NCBI RefSeq assembly: GCF_014651075.1
Contig: NZ_BMWE01000001.1
Coordinates: 620,001-684,000 of the forward strand
Reading direction: 5' to 3'
Origin: Streptomyces djakartensis
GTDB taxonomy: Bacteria; Actinomycetota; Actinomycetes; Streptomycetales; Streptomycetaceae
DNA: 64,000 nucleotides
Both the position numbers and the translations under genes were made by a program. The notes below the pieces were generated by a model. The model saw only the letters and a list, made by a program, of their open reading frames with translations, searched no databases and had not been told where the DNA came from. The number at the start of each line of letters is the position of its first letter. Positions within the stretch are counted from its first letter, which is position 1. Shown here piece after piece: positions 36,623 through 45,495 of the stretch.

Positions 36623-38070
36623 AGCCCGTACTCCTTCCAGCGGCGGTCCACCTTCGCCGCCGTCTCCGGATCGGACTCCACCATGTCGGGCCAGCCGCCG
36701 TCACGCGTGTAGCCCTCCTCGGGCCACTTCTTCGTCGCGTCGATTCCGGCCTTGCCGCCCCAGAACTGCTGGTAGGAAGCGTGGTCGAGGTGGTCCACGG
36801 GCCCTTCGACGATGCTGAGGTCGCGGGCGTAGTCCGTGTTGCCCAGCGCCCGCCAGGCGACCTCGTGCAGATCGTGCACGTCGCAGTCGGAGTCGACGAC
36901 CACGATCAGCTTGGTCAGCGACATCATGTGCGCGCCCCAGATGGCGTGCATGACCTTCTGCGCGTGCTTCGGGTACTTCTTGTCGATCGAGACGATCGCG
37001 CAGTTGTGGAAGCCGCCCGCCTCCGGCAGGTGGTAGTCCACGATGTCCGGCACGATGATCTTCAGCAGGGGGAGGAAGAAGCGCTCCGTGGCCCGGCCCA
37101 GGGGGCCGTCCTCCGTCGGGGGGCGGCCGACGACGATCGACTGGAGCAGCGGCCGCTTCCGCATCGTCACGCAGTCGATCTTCAGCGCGGGGAACGGCTC
37201 CTGCGGCGTGTAGAAACCGGTGTGGTCGCCGAACGGCCCCTCCGGCAGCATCTCCCCCGGCTCCAGCCAGCCCTCGATCACGACCTCGGCCTGCGCGGGC
37301 ACCTGCAGCGGCACGGTCTTGCAGTCGACCATCTCGATCCGCTTGCCCGCGAGGAACCCGGCGAACATGTACTCGTCGATGTCGCCCGGCAACGGCGCGG
37401 TGGAGGCGTACGTCACGGCCGGCGGGCATCCGAAGGCGATCGCGACGGGCAGCCGCTCCCCGCGCCGGGCCGCCACCTGATAGTGGTTCCGGCTGTCCTT
37501 GTGGATCTGCCAGTGCATGCCGATGGTGCGCTTGTCGTGCCGCTGCAGCCGGTACAGCCCGAGGTTGCGGATGCCCGTCTCGGGGTCCTTGGTGTGCGTG
37601 AGCCCCAGGTTGAAGAAGGAGCCGCCGTCCTTCGGCCAGGTGAACAGGGCGGGCAGTTGCTCCAGGTCGACGTCGTCGCCGGTGAGCACGACCTCCTGGA
37701 CGGGGCCGTCCTTCACCTTCCTCGGCGGTACATGGGTCATCGAGCCGAGCTTGCCGAAGGCCTCGCGCACGCCGACGAACCCGTGCGGCAGTTCGGGCTT
37801 CAGCAGCCCGCCGATCTTCTCCGAGATCTCGCCGTACGACTTCAGGCCCAGCGCCTTCAGCAGACGCCGGTCGGTTCCGAACACGTTCATCGCGAGCGGC
37901 ATGGCCGACCCGCGTACGTTCTCGAAGAGCAGGGCGGGGCCGCCGGCCTTCTGGACCCGGTCGACGATCTCCCCGACCTCCAGATACGGGTCGACCTCGG
38001 CCTTGATGCGCTTGAGGTCGCCCTCGCGCTCCAGCGCCCTGAGCAGGGAGCGAAGATCGTCGTAAGCCAT
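36619..38070 (-). CDS. mqnL: UbiD-like decarboxylase of the futalosine pathway
   Basis: A 483-residue prenyl-FMN-dependent decarboxylase that removes the carboxyl group of the naphthoate ring. Diagnostic features are the N-terminal [47 protein letters not shown] (with the catalytic Glu/Asp region) and [18 protein letters not shown]. The ATG at 38070 starts the conserved domain. Cofactor supply by the adjacent UbiX-like protein fits. Confidence 0.93.
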   Translation of the reverse strand: MAYDDLRSLLRALEREGDLKRIKAEVDPYLEVGEIVDRVQKAGGPALLFENVRGSAMPLAMNVFGTDRRLLKALGLKSYGEISEKIGGLLKPELPHGFVGVREAFGKLGSMTHVPPRKVKDGPVQEVVLTGDDVDLEQLPALFTWPKDGGSFFNLGLTHTKDPETGIRNLGLYRLQRHDKRTIGMHWQIHKDSRNHYQVAARRGERLPVAIAFGCPPAVTYASTAPLPGDIDEYMFAGFLAGKRIEMVDCKTVPLQVPAQAEVVIEGWLEPGEMLPEGPFGDHTGFYTPQEPFPALKIDCVTMRKRPLLQSIVVGRPPTEDGPLGRATERFFLPLLKIIVPDIVDYHLPEAGGFHNCAIVSIDKKYPKHAQKVMHAIWGAHMMSLTKLIVVVDSDCDVHDLHEVAWRALGNTDYARDLSIVEGPVDHLDHASYQQFWGGKAGIDATKKWPEEGYTRDGGWPDMVESDPETAAKVDRRWKEYGL

Positions 38071-38136
38071 GCGGTCCAGTATCCCCGAGCGGCTACCCTG
38101 GCCTGGAACCGCCCACCGCTTTCGCTGAGAGGCAGC

Positions 38137-38490
38137 ATGCTCCGGGTACTGATGTTCCTCGTGCCACTGGCGCTGAGCGTGTACGCGTTCATCGACTGCA
38201 TCAGCACCCAGGACGACGACGTCCGTCACATGCCCAAGCCGCTGTGGGCGCTCCTCGTCCTGGTGTTCCCGCTCGTCGGCTCGATCTCCTGGCTCATCGC
38301 CGGCAAGAAGCGCAGCCCCGCCGCCGACGGCTGGTCCGGCGTCAGGGGCGGCCGCTCCCGGCAGTGGGTCGCGCCCGACGACAACCCCGACTTCCTGAAG
38401 TCCCTCGACGAGGACAAGAAGCTCGGTGGGGACAAGAAGCTCGACGAGGACAAGAAGAAGGACGACGACCCGAACCGGGACGAGCCCTGA
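38137..38490 (+). CDS. PLDc_N-domain small membrane protein with charged repeat tail
   Basis: A 117-residue protein with two membrane helices (about residues 3-20 and 34-55) forming the phospholipase-D N-terminal-like (PLDc_N) domain; the typical [20 protein letters not shown] motif is present. The C-terminus is a run of Asp/Lys repeats ([18 protein letters not shown]) from tandem 12-15 bp units. It is divergent from the UbiD-like gene. Function unknown. Confidence 0.85.
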   Translation: MLRVLMFLVPLALSVYAFIDCISTQDDDVRHMPKPLWALLVLVFPLVGSISWLIAGKKRSPAADGWSGVRGGRSRQWVAPDDNPDFLKSLDEDKKLGGDKKLDEDKKKDDDPNRDEP

Positions 38491-38511
38491 GGTGGCCGCC
38501 CTGAGGTAGCG

Positions 38512-39273
38512 CTATGGCTCCTCAGTGCGCTCTGACGCCGGTTCGGGTTCGAGGTTCGGTTCGGGTTTGGTGTGGAGGATGTCGCGGGCCTGTTCCATGG
38601 CGCGGGTGATGCTCTCGGAGACGTAGTCGAGGAACCGGGCGATGTTCTCGAGGCGGTGGGCGGCCGGTGTGCCGGGGCCGAGAACGCCGACGCCCTGCCG
38701 CGCGATCTCGCCGAGCTGGGCGGTGGAGCGGGCGGCGGCCATCGTGGACTGGTACATGACGTCGTCGTCGACGGTGTAGCGCTCGCGGCGGCCTTCGCCG
38801 CGTTCCCGGCGGACCAGGCCCTGACTCTCCAGGAACGCGATCGCCTTGGACACGGACGCCGGGCTGACCTGGAGACGCCGGACGAGTTCTGACGCGGTCA
38901 CACTCCCCTCGTCGGTGGTGTACAGGCAGGTCAGCACCCTGGCTGTCATCTTGGGCAGGCCTTGAGCCATGAAGACGGTGGTGAACAACTCCTCGTAGTC
39001 GCGCACCGCTTGGGGGTCGCGCCCGTGTGGCTGCGGGGGTGTCGCGGTGGACGCCCGGGGCGTGGCCTGCTTGCGACGGTGCGCGCGGCGTTCGGTGGCG
39101 CGGTGGGCGAGATCCGCGCGGTAGGAGACGGGGCCGCCGTTGCGCATGACCTCGCGTGTGATCGTCGAGGTCGGGCGGTCCAGACGCCTGGCGATCTCCG
39201 CGTAGGCCAGGCCGTCGGCCAGCCCCAGTGCGATCTGCTGGCGCTCCTGCTGGGTGAGCCTGCCTCCCGGCAT
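38512..39273 (-). CDS. MarR/GbsR-like regulator with extra N-terminal helix-turn-helix
   Basis: A 253-residue protein with two DNA-binding modules. Residues 1-45 (LTQQERQQIALGLADGLAYAEIARRLDRPTSTITREV in part) are an IS30-transposase-type HTH_38 domain; residues 100-165 form a MarR/GbsR winged helix (VTASELVRRLQVSPASVSKA, then RRERGEGRRERY wing). A Glu/Pro-rich tail follows. GAAGGAG lies upstream of the ATG at 39273. It is divergent from a DUF4097 gene, with repeated TTGCAACG-like sites between them, so it probably controls both. Confidence 0.88.
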   Translation of the reverse strand: MPGGRLTQQERQQIALGLADGLAYAEIARRLDRPTSTITREVMRNGGPVSYRADLAHRATERRAHRRKQATPRASTATPPQPHGRDPQAVRDYEELFTTVFMAQGLPKMTARVLTCLYTTDEGSVTASELVRRLQVSPASVSKAIAFLESQGLVRRERGEGRRERYTVDDDVMYQSTMAAARSTAQLGEIARQGVGVLGPGTPAAHRLENIARFLDYVSESITRAMEQARDILHTKPEPNLEPEPASERTEEP

Positions 39274-39326
39274 CGCGGTCTCCTTCGTCGTCCTTGATGC
39301 CCGCAGCATAGCGTTCACTTGCAGCC

Positions 39327-39459
39327 CATTGCAACGCTTTAGCTGGCCTTCATTGCGTTAGCTTTCCATCCATTGCAATGATTTCTCAGCTTTGAACTGC
39401 ACTTATTCCCGATACATGCAACGAACTAGTTGCCGCACTCTCGAACGCAACGTAGCGTT
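39327..39459. promoter_or_regulatory. Cluster of operator-like CATTGCAACG / AACGCAACG repeats
   Basis: Within 135 bp of the divergent 231-bp intergenic region are CATTGCAACGC (39327), CATTGCGTTAGC (39351), the palindrome CATTGCAATG (39371-39380), GCAAC-N6-GTTGC (39418-39433) and AACGC-N6-GCGTT (39444-39459). The shared core is TTGCAACG and its complement. They are probable binding sites of the adjacent MarR/GbsR-like regulator. Confidence 0.5.
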
Positions 39460-39504
39460 TCTGTCATCGGAAACATCGGAAACAACGAGCCCAAGGAGCG
39501 CACG

Positions 39505-40176
39505 ATGCAGAAGTTCGACACCCCCGCCCAGGTGACCGCCGTCCTCGACATCCCCGCCGGACGCATCCAGGTCATCGCCGCCGACCGCACCGACAGCACG
39601 GTCGAGGTCCGGCCCACGGACGCCACCAAGAGCCGCGACATGAAAACGGCGGAGCAGATCGAGGTCACCTACGGCGACGGCGTCCTGCGGGTCAAGGCAC
39701 CGGAGGCGAAGAACCGGATCCTCGGAGACGTCGGATCCGTCGAGGTGACGGTCCAGCTGCCGGCCGGTTCCCACATCGAGGCGAAGACGCACGCGGCCGA
39801 ACTGCGTGGCGTCGGACGGCTCGGCGAGGTCGCCTTCGAGGGCGGCTACCGCTCGGTCAAGCTCGACGAGGCCGCGAGTGCCCGCCTCACCGGCCATGAC
39901 TGCGACATCTCAGTCGGCCGCCTCACCGGCCCCGCGGAGATCAGCACCCAACGGGGCGGCATCACGGTCACCGAGGCCGTACGCGGCACGGTCACGCTGC
40001 GCGTCGAGCAGGGCGACATCACGATCGGCGCCGCTCCCGGCGTCTCCGCCTCCCTGAACGCCGGCACCGGCTACGGCCGCATCAGCAACACCCTCAAGAA
40101 CTCCGACGGCGCCGACGCCGCCCTCACGATCCACGCGACCACCGCGCAGGGCGACATCACGGCCCGCAGCCTCTGA
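39505..40176 (+). CDS. DUF4097-family beta-helical protein
   Basis: A 223-residue protein of the DUF4097 (LiaG-like adhesin-fold) family, made of short repeated beta strands such as GRIQVIAADRTDSTVEVRP, SVEVTVQLPAGSHIEAKTH and GDITIGAAPGVSASL. There is no signal peptide, so it stays in the cytosol. AAGGAG lies eight bases before the ATG. It is a frequent partner of this regulator type in Streptomyces; function unknown. Confidence 0.88.
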   Translation: MQKFDTPAQVTAVLDIPAGRIQVIAADRTDSTVEVRPTDATKSRDMKTAEQIEVTYGDGVLRVKAPEAKNRILGDVGSVEVTVQLPAGSHIEAKTHAAELRGVGRLGEVAFEGGYRSVKLDEAASARLTGHDCDISVGRLTGPAEISTQRGGITVTEAVRGTVTLRVEQGDITIGAAPGVSASLNAGTGYGRISNTLKNSDGADAALTIHATTAQGDITARSL

Positions 40177-40209
40177 GGGCAGATCGGCGGATGCGGGGCG
40201 GGCAGTAGG

Positions 40210-40401
40210 TCAGCGCAGGGCTGTGAGGAACGAGGACCAGGCGGACCGGGTCACGACCAGGACCGGTCCGTCAGGGGTCTTGCTGTCGCGGATGGGGACG
40301 GCGGCGGGGAAATCGGGGGCGATTTCCACGCAGTTGCCGCCGTTTTCGCCGCTGTGGCTGCTCTTGATCCAGTTCGCCGCGCAGAGTTCGTGCCTGTTCA
40401 T
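40210..40401 (-). CDS. DUF397 small protein
   Basis: A 63-residue DUF397 protein: WIKSSHSGENGGNCVEIA and VPIRDSKTPDGPVLVVTRSAW are the family signature. DUF397 genes are paired with XRE regulators in Streptomyces (WhiJ-type modules), where they are thought to modulate the regulator. Its start lies inside the end of the upstream XRE gene. Confidence 0.92.
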   Translation of the reverse strand: MNRHELCAANWIKSSHSGENGGNCVEIAPDFPAAVPIRDSKTPDGPVLVVTRSAWSSFLTALR

Positions 40402-41230
40402 GCTGCTCGTACCCCTCCATCGCGTCGCTGATCAGGGCGACCGACTCGCGGACCGACAGAGCGTCTGCCCTGAGCACATCATAGGCGTGGCTATGCCTTC
40501 TGAAGACGGCCGGATCGTCGCTGAAGTGGCCTCGGTCCAACGACTCCGAATACACCCACCGATGCCCGTCCGGCAGCTCGATCAGCGACATGGAGACGTT
40601 GGGCCGGAGCAGTTCCGAGAAGCTTGCTGGAGCGACTTGAAGACGGATGTTGGGGCGCCTTGCGACAGTGAGCAAGTGGGCACACTGGTCCCGCATGATT
40701 CCCGGCCCACCGACCACGTTGCGCAGGCAGCTCTCGTCCAGGATGGCGATGTACAGGGGTCCATCCTCAGCCAGAAACCGCCGCTGCCGACTCAGTCGGG
40801 CGCGAGCCCGCTCCTCGACTTCGTCGCCGCTGGCAACGCGTGCGAACAGCGCACGGACGTAATCACCTGTTTGCAACAACCCCGGAACCAGACGCTCTTG
40901 GTACTCCCGCAGGCTCACGGCCTCCTCATCCATCTCGGCCCGCCGCCGGAACCAATCCGGATGCTCCACCTGCGGATACCAGTCGATCCGCCCCCACAAC
41001 CGTGCCAACACCCCACCCGTGCCCAGAAGCTCGTCGCACGCCTTCGCGAAGGAGTCCTGCGGCACGCGCGTGCCCGCCTCCACTCGCGCCACGTGCGAAC
41101 GGTCGCACGGAATCTGCCTCGCCAACCCCTCCTGCGTCAGCAGTGCCGCCTCGCGGAAGTGCCGCAGCACCTCGCCGAACACGGCCGCCGTGCTCGCTCC
41201 CGACTCCGCCCCGCCGTTCCGTCGGCTCAC
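40271..41230 (-). CDS. XRE-family regulator with DUF5753 domain
   Basis: A 319-residue WhiJ-like regulator. The Cro/CI-type helix-turn-helix is near the N-terminus (FREAALLTQEGLARQIPCDR, SHVARVEAG), followed by the DUF5753 sensor domain (YQERLVPGLLQTGDYVRALF, then RLSRQRRF). The usual end of the family, MEGYEQHEQA, is reached at about residue 275, but here the frame continues for about 40 Arg/Gln-rich residues and overlaps DUF397 by 131 bp. Loss of an ancestral stop is likely. The GTG at 41230 is used as the start. Confidence 0.9.
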   Translation of the reverse strand: MSRRNGGAESGASTAAVFGEVLRHFREAALLTQEGLARQIPCDRSHVARVEAGTRVPQDSFAKACDELLGTGGVLARLWGRIDWYPQVEHPDWFRRRAEMDEEAVSLREYQERLVPGLLQTGDYVRALFARVASGDEVEERARARLSRQRRFLAEDGPLYIAILDESCLRNVVGGPGIMRDQCAHLLTVARRPNIRLQVAPASFSELLRPNVSMSLIELPDGHRWVYSESLDRGHFSDDPAVFRRHSHAYDVLRADALSVRESVALISDAMEGYEQHEQARTLRGELDQEQPQRRKRRQLRGNRPRFPRRRPHPRQQDP

Positions 41231-41335
41231 GGCATCCCCCTCCGTGACAGTGCACCGGTGTCACACGCAAAGCATTGAACCGTGCCGTTCCGGTGCGCAA
41301 CGCTCTATGCACACAGAGTTACGGAGGTGCGCGAA

Positions 41336-41941
41336 ATGGAACCGGGAACGCTCGTCTACGACCCGCAGACGAACAGGGTCGGCGAGTATCGGGACAGAAC
41401 CGGCCCGCATGTGATGCTGCGCCCGGTCGGCGGTGGCCGGGAGTGGCAGGCGGACCCGGAGAGGATCCGGCCGGCGACCCTGGACGAGCGGCTCAGTGCG
41501 GGCGTACGGGCCGTCAACGACCGCTCCAGGGAGGGGCTGTCTGCCGATCCCGCCCGGCCCCCGCTGCCGGTGCGGGGGTGCGCGGCGTGCGAGGAGCTGT
41601 CGGTCCGGCGGGACAGGGCGCGGGCGGCGTTCGACGCGAGTGCCGTGACGGACGCGAACGTTCTGCTGCGCAAGCACCAACGGGAGGAGCACGGCGGGGA
41701 GTCGGCGGGACGCCGGGTCTTCCGGTACGTGCCGTACTCGATCGTGCAGGACGCGTCCGCGCTGCCCGAGTACCAGGCGTACTGCGTCTCGGGCGAGGAG
41801 GCGGACTGCGGGGCGACGTCGGGGCCGTGCCGGTCACCCGGCGAGGTCGAGGAGTGGCAGCGCAGGCACACCCAGGAGACCCACCACCTGCGCTACCGGC
41901 GCAGTTTCGCCGACTACGCCGTGCTGGAGAGGCACCACTGA
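41336..41941 (+). CDS. Composite small protein: three Streptomyces mini-domains in one frame, ending in DUF7848-like domain
   Basis: A 201-residue protein with GGAGGT nine bases before the ATG. Part 1 (1-75), MEPGTLVYDPQTNRVGEYRD and LRPVGGGREW, part 2 (78-120), a Cys-x2-Cys-like ARAAFDASAVTDANVLLRKH segment, and part 3 (about 124-201), RVFRYVPYSIVQDASALP with GEEADCGATSG and WQRRHTQETHHLRYRR, resemble three proteins that are usually separate neighbours near XRE/DUF397 modules. Here they are fused without a stop. Function unknown. It is divergent from the XRE regulator. Confidence 0.75.
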   Translation: MEPGTLVYDPQTNRVGEYRDRTGPHVMLRPVGGGREWQADPERIRPATLDERLSAGVRAVNDRSREGLSADPARPPLPVRGCAACEELSVRRDRARAAFDASAVTDANVLLRKHQREEHGGESAGRRVFRYVPYSIVQDASALPEYQAYCVSGEEADCGATSGPCRSPGEVEEWQRRHTQETHHLRYRRSFADYAVLERHH

Positions 41942-41970
41942 CGAAGAAGACGAGGACGACGAAGTGACTG

Positions 41971-42890
41971 TCGGGGCCACTCGCTTCTTTGCCAGTGTCG
42001 TGCTTCCACGGCCTGCCTCAAGGGCGCTGCACTCCGCTGCGCTGCGTTCCGCGTCGCCTTCGGCGATGGCCCTGCGGGCCACCCTTGACCCAGTCCGCTC
42101 CAGCACGGGAAGAGAAGCGAGCGAGCGGCCGGGGAGGAACGGGTGGCCAAGGCACGTCGCCCCCTTCGGTCGGCTGCGTAGCCGCTCGGCGAGGAGGGGC
42201 GCGGTCGCGCCTCGCCAGCACGCCGGGTGGGCTTGGCGGCGAACCGTGGGTGGGAGTTCGGCCTACCGTGATCGGTGGGTGCGTCGGCTCGGCACGGCTC
42301 GTCTCACGGAAACGGGCACGGGCACGGGCACGGGGTGATTCGGGGGTCCGGAGCAGCAAGTGGAGCGTTTGTGCCAAGGGCCGGTGCGAAAGCGCAGGTC
42401 AGGGAGAGAGCCCGTGGCACAAATGCTCCAATTCCCCACTCCCACGCCACTTCCCGACCCCATCAGCACCCCACACCACCAACGAACCCCGCAAAGCGGC
42501 CCCACCAACCCACCGATAACCGCCAAGCCCACCAACCCACCGAAGGCCGCCGATCCCACCCGGCGTGCCCCCACCCACCCAACGCGGCAGGGGGGCGCCG
42601 CCACACCACCCACCCACGGATGGCCGCTGAGCCCACCCGGTGTGCTGGCGAGGTGCGACCGCGCCCCCGATCGCCGGGCGGCCACGCAGCCGGCCTAAGG
42701 GGGCAAGGAACCTGGGACCCCGCTTTCCCCGGGCCGCCCGCTCGCTTCTCTCGCGTGCTGGAGCGGACTGGGTCAAGGGTGGCCCGCAGGGCCATCGCCG
42801 AAGGCGACGCGGAACGCAGCGCAGCGGAGTGCAGCGCCCTTGACGCAGGCCGTGGAAGCACGACACTGGCAAAGAAGCGGGCGGCCCGAG
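41971..42890. repeat. Large imperfect inverted repeat (arms about 280 bp), no credible gene
   Basis: This 960-bp gene-free stretch is one long palindrome-like structure. The best part of the arms, 41982-42110 and 42751-42879, is 129 bp with only two mismatches; weaker similarity continues inward to about 42260 and 42596. Several overlapping open frames exist on both strands as a by-product of GC richness and none has a ribosome site or family match. Inside lie a hairpin (42362-42381 with 42410-42429) and two 16-bp direct repeats CCCACCAACCCACCGA at 42501 and 42528. The right arm ends 14 bp before the uvrA-like stop. Confidence 0.85.
42362..42429. repeat. Central hairpin inside the large inverted repeat
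   Basis: GGAGCGTTTGTGCCAAGGGC (42362-42381) pairs with GCCCGTGGCACAAATGCTCC (42410-42429), 18 of 20 positions matching, with a 28-base loop. It forms the apex of the larger structure. Confidence 0.75.
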
Positions 42891-42903
42891 AGCACTGCGC
42901 ACG

Positions 42904-45414
42904 TCACCCGGTCAGGAACCCACCCGTCAGAGAGGAACCGGACGCCCCCATGGCCGCCACGTCCTCCGGCGTCCCCTCCGCCACGACCCGGCCCCCGCCC
43001 GCGCCGCCCTCCGGCCCCAGGTCGATCAGCCAGTCCGAGGCCCGGGCGACATCCGTGTTGTGCTCGATGGTGACGACCGAGTGCCCGGCGTCGACCAGGC
43101 GCTGGAGGACGTCGAGGAGGCGGGCGGTGTCGGCGGAGTGCAGACCCGTGGTCGGTTCGTCGAGGAGGTACAGGACACGGCCGGTCGTCCGCCGTCCCAG
43201 TTCCTTCGCGAGCTTCAGGCGCTGGGCCTCGCCGCCGGAGAGGGTGGTGGCGGGCTGGCCGAGCGGGAGGTAGCCGAGGCCGACGTCCGCCATGCGGCGC
43301 AGCCGGGTGGCGACCGCCGGGACGTCCGCGAAGACGGTCAGGGCCTCGTCCACCGTCGCCTGCAGCACCTCGGCGATGTCGTGGCCCTCGTGCCGGACCG
43401 ACAGGACTTCCGGCCGGAAGCGGCGGCCCCTGCACGTCGGGCAGCGCACCTCGACCGCCGGGAGGAAGTGCATGCGGACGGTGAGGACGCCCGCGCCCTC
43501 GCAGCGTTCGCAGCGTCCGCCGGGCACGTTGAAGGAGAAGTGGCCGGCGGTGAAGGCGCCGCGGCTGCGGGCGGCGAAGACCTCGCGGATGGGGGTGAAG
43601 ACGTCCGAGTAGGTGGCCGCGTTGGAGCGCGGCACGCGGCTGACCGGCTCCTGGTCTATGAGGACGGCCTTGGACAGGTGCTCCCAGCCGTCGATGCCGT
43701 CGTGCTCGGCGGGCGGGTCTCCGGCGCGGTGGAAGTGGCGGCGGGCGGCCCGGCCGAGGGTGTCCAGCAGCAGCGTCGACTTGCCCGAGCCGGACGGGCC
43801 GGTGACCGTCACCAGGCGGCGCAGCGGGATCCGCACGGTCAGGTCCTTGAGGTTGTGGGCCCTGGCCCCTCGGATCACCACCGCCTGGTCACTGTCGCCG
43901 CGTCGGCGTGAACTCGGCGCGGACAGGCGGCCGGAGAGGTACGCGCCGGTGACCGAGCCCTCGGTCTGGGCGACCTCCTCGGGAGTGCCGGCGGCGACGA
44001 TCCGGCCGCCGTCCCGGCCCGCGCCGGGGCCGACGTCGACGACGTGGTCGGCGGCGCGCAGCACGTCGAGGTCGTGTTCGACGACCAGCACGGTGTTGCC
44101 GAGGTCCCGCAGGCGGCGCAGGACGCCGACGAGGCGGGCGGTGTCGCGGGGGTGCAGGCCGATGGTCGGCTCGTCCAGGACGTAGAGCACGCCGGTCAGT
44201 CCGGAGCCGAGCAGGGCGGCCAGCCGGAGACGTTGGGTCTCGCCGGCGGAGAGGCTGGGGGTGGCCTGCCCGAGGGTGAGGTAGCCGACCCCGACGTCCG
44301 TCAGGCGCCGTACCCGTTCCTCCAGGTCGGCGGCGACCGGTTCCACGAGCAGCCACTCGTCCTCGTCGGACCGCTCGCGCAGACCGGCGAGCCAGGTGCC
44401 GAGGTCGGTCAGCGGGAGCCGCGTGGCCTCGACGATGGTGAGGCCGTGCACGGTCACCGCCCGGCTCTCCGGCCGCAGCCGGGCCCCGCCACACTCCTCG
44501 CAGAGCTGCTTCACCAGGCCCTGCTGTTCGGCGCGTTCGCGGTACTCGGGGTCGTCGGCGCGGTCGTCGTAGCGGCGCAGCAGTGCTGTCGCGACCCCTT
44601 CGAAGCGGCCCGCCGACACGGTCTTCGGCGGTTCGGTGCCGGGGAAGTGCCGCCGGAACTCGGGGCTTTCGACGCCGTGCAGCAGCAGGTCGCGCTCCTG
44701 ATCGCTCAGGTCGCCGACCGGCCGGCCGGTGTCGAAGGCGAATCCGTAGTGCTGTGCGGCGGCGCGCAGTTGGGGGAGGCTCCACTCGGTGTACTTCGCG
44801 TTCCAGCCGCGTACCGCGCCCTCGGCGACCGACTTCGTGCCGTCGACCAGGCGCCGTATGTCGGGGCGGATGACCTCACCGAGGCCGGTGCAGGCGGGGC
44901 AGGCTCCGGCGGGCTTGTTGAACGAGAAGCAGCCCATGACCAGTTCGGGCACCAGGCAGCCGCAGTGCGGGCAGGGCCGTTGCTCGCCCTCGGCGTCCTC
45001 GTCGACGTCGGCGGCCTCGGCGGCGTTCGCGTACGACGGCGGGATGCTCTTGCCGCAGTCCGGGCACGGCCGTGTCCCGATGCGGGACCAGAGCAGCCGC
45101 AGGTAGGTGAAGACCTCGGTGACCGTGCCGACCGTGGAGCGCGGGCTGCGGTTGGTGAGGTGCTGGTCGACGCTGATGGACGGGGACAGGCCGGTGATCG
45201 AGTCGACGGCGGGTTTGCTGGTCCAGCCGGTGACCATGCCCAGCGACTCGAGGTACTGCCGCTGGCCCTCCTGGTGGAGGGTGTCGAAGGCGAGTGTGGA
45301 CTTGCCCGAGCCGGACAGGCCGGTCAGCACGACCAGCTTGTTCTTCGGCAGGGAGAGGGAGACGTCGCGGAGGTTGTGGAGTCGGGCGCCGGTGACCCGG
45401 ATGCAGTTGTCCAT
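42904..45414 (-). CDS. UvrA paralogue (ABC-type excinuclease subunit A-like, TioU/UvrA2 type)
   Basis: An 836-residue protein with two ABC ATPase modules: Walker [10 protein letters not shown] and GPSGSGKST, signature [12 protein letters not shown] and [12 protein letters not shown], and Walker [14 protein letters not shown] and [11 protein letters not shown]. Zn-finger cysteines are kept (CPDCG, CPHCG, CERCEG, CPTCRG). At about 110 residues shorter than UvrA, it lacks most of the UvrB-binding insertion, as in UvrA2 and in drug-resistance paralogues. Such proteins protect DNA from intercalators or export drugs. It is divergent from a TioE-like regulator with an 81-bp promoter region. The start at 45414 abuts a GAAGGA site. 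Confidence 0.9.
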   Translation of the reverse strand: MDNCIRVTGARLHNLRDVSLSLPKNKLVVLTGLSGSGKSTLAFDTLHQEGQRQYLESLGMVTGWTSKPAVDSITGLSPSISVDQHLTNRSPRSTVGTVTEVFTYLRLLWSRIGTRPCPDCGKSIPPSYANAAEAADVDEDAEGEQRPCPHCGCLVPELVMGCFSFNKPAGACPACTGLGEVIRPDIRRLVDGTKSVAEGAVRGWNAKYTEWSLPQLRAAAQHYGFAFDTGRPVGDLSDQERDLLLHGVESPEFRRHFPGTEPPKTVSAGRFEGVATALLRRYDDRADDPEYRERAEQQGLVKQLCEECGGARLRPESRAVTVHGLTIVEATRLPLTDLGTWLAGLRERSDEDEWLLVEPVAADLEERVRRLTDVGVGYLTLGQATPSLSAGETQRLRLAALLGSGLTGVLYVLDEPTIGLHPRDTARLVGVLRRLRDLGNTVLVVEHDLDVLRAADHVVDVGPGAGRDGGRIVAAGTPEEVAQTEGSVTGAYLSGRLSAPSSRRRGDSDQAVVIRGARAHNLKDLTVRIPLRRLVTVTGPSGSGKSTLLLDTLGRAARRHFHRAGDPPAEHDGIDGWEHLSKAVLIDQEPVSRVPRSNAATYSDVFTPIREVFAARSRGAFTAGHFSFNVPGGRCERCEGAGVLTVRMHFLPAVEVRCPTCRGRRFRPEVLSVRHEGHDIAEVLQATVDEALTVFADVPAVATRLRRMADVGLGYLPLGQPATTLSGGEAQRLKLAKELGRRTTGRVLYLLDEPTTGLHSADTARLLDVLQRLVDAGHSVVTIEHNTDVARASDWLIDLGPEGGAGGGRVVAEGTPEDVAAMGASGSSLTGGFLTG

Positions 45415-45495
45415 TCCTTCAAGTCTTCCATTTAAGTGCTGTGTTGAGACTTTTGAGGCGCGTCCTGCTCCTGCTGCGCCGTAACCTTCAAATCG

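Noticed and set aside
42404..42700. CRISPR-like array of short repeats in the C-rich segment
   Set aside because: Only two 16-bp direct repeats at 27-bp period occur, inside low-complexity sequence, with no cas genes in the window.
41942..42903. Several overlapping open frames of 60-330 codons on both strands
   Set aside because: They mirror each other across the inverted repeat, have no ribosome sites or domains and use low-complexity Pro/Arg/His composition; they are by-products of a GC-rich repeat.
45415..45495. MerR-type spaced palindrome between uvrA-like and TioE-like genes
   Set aside because: CAAGTCT and AGACTTTTG are inverted but 20 bp apart, unlike normal MerR operators; too weak to list as a site.
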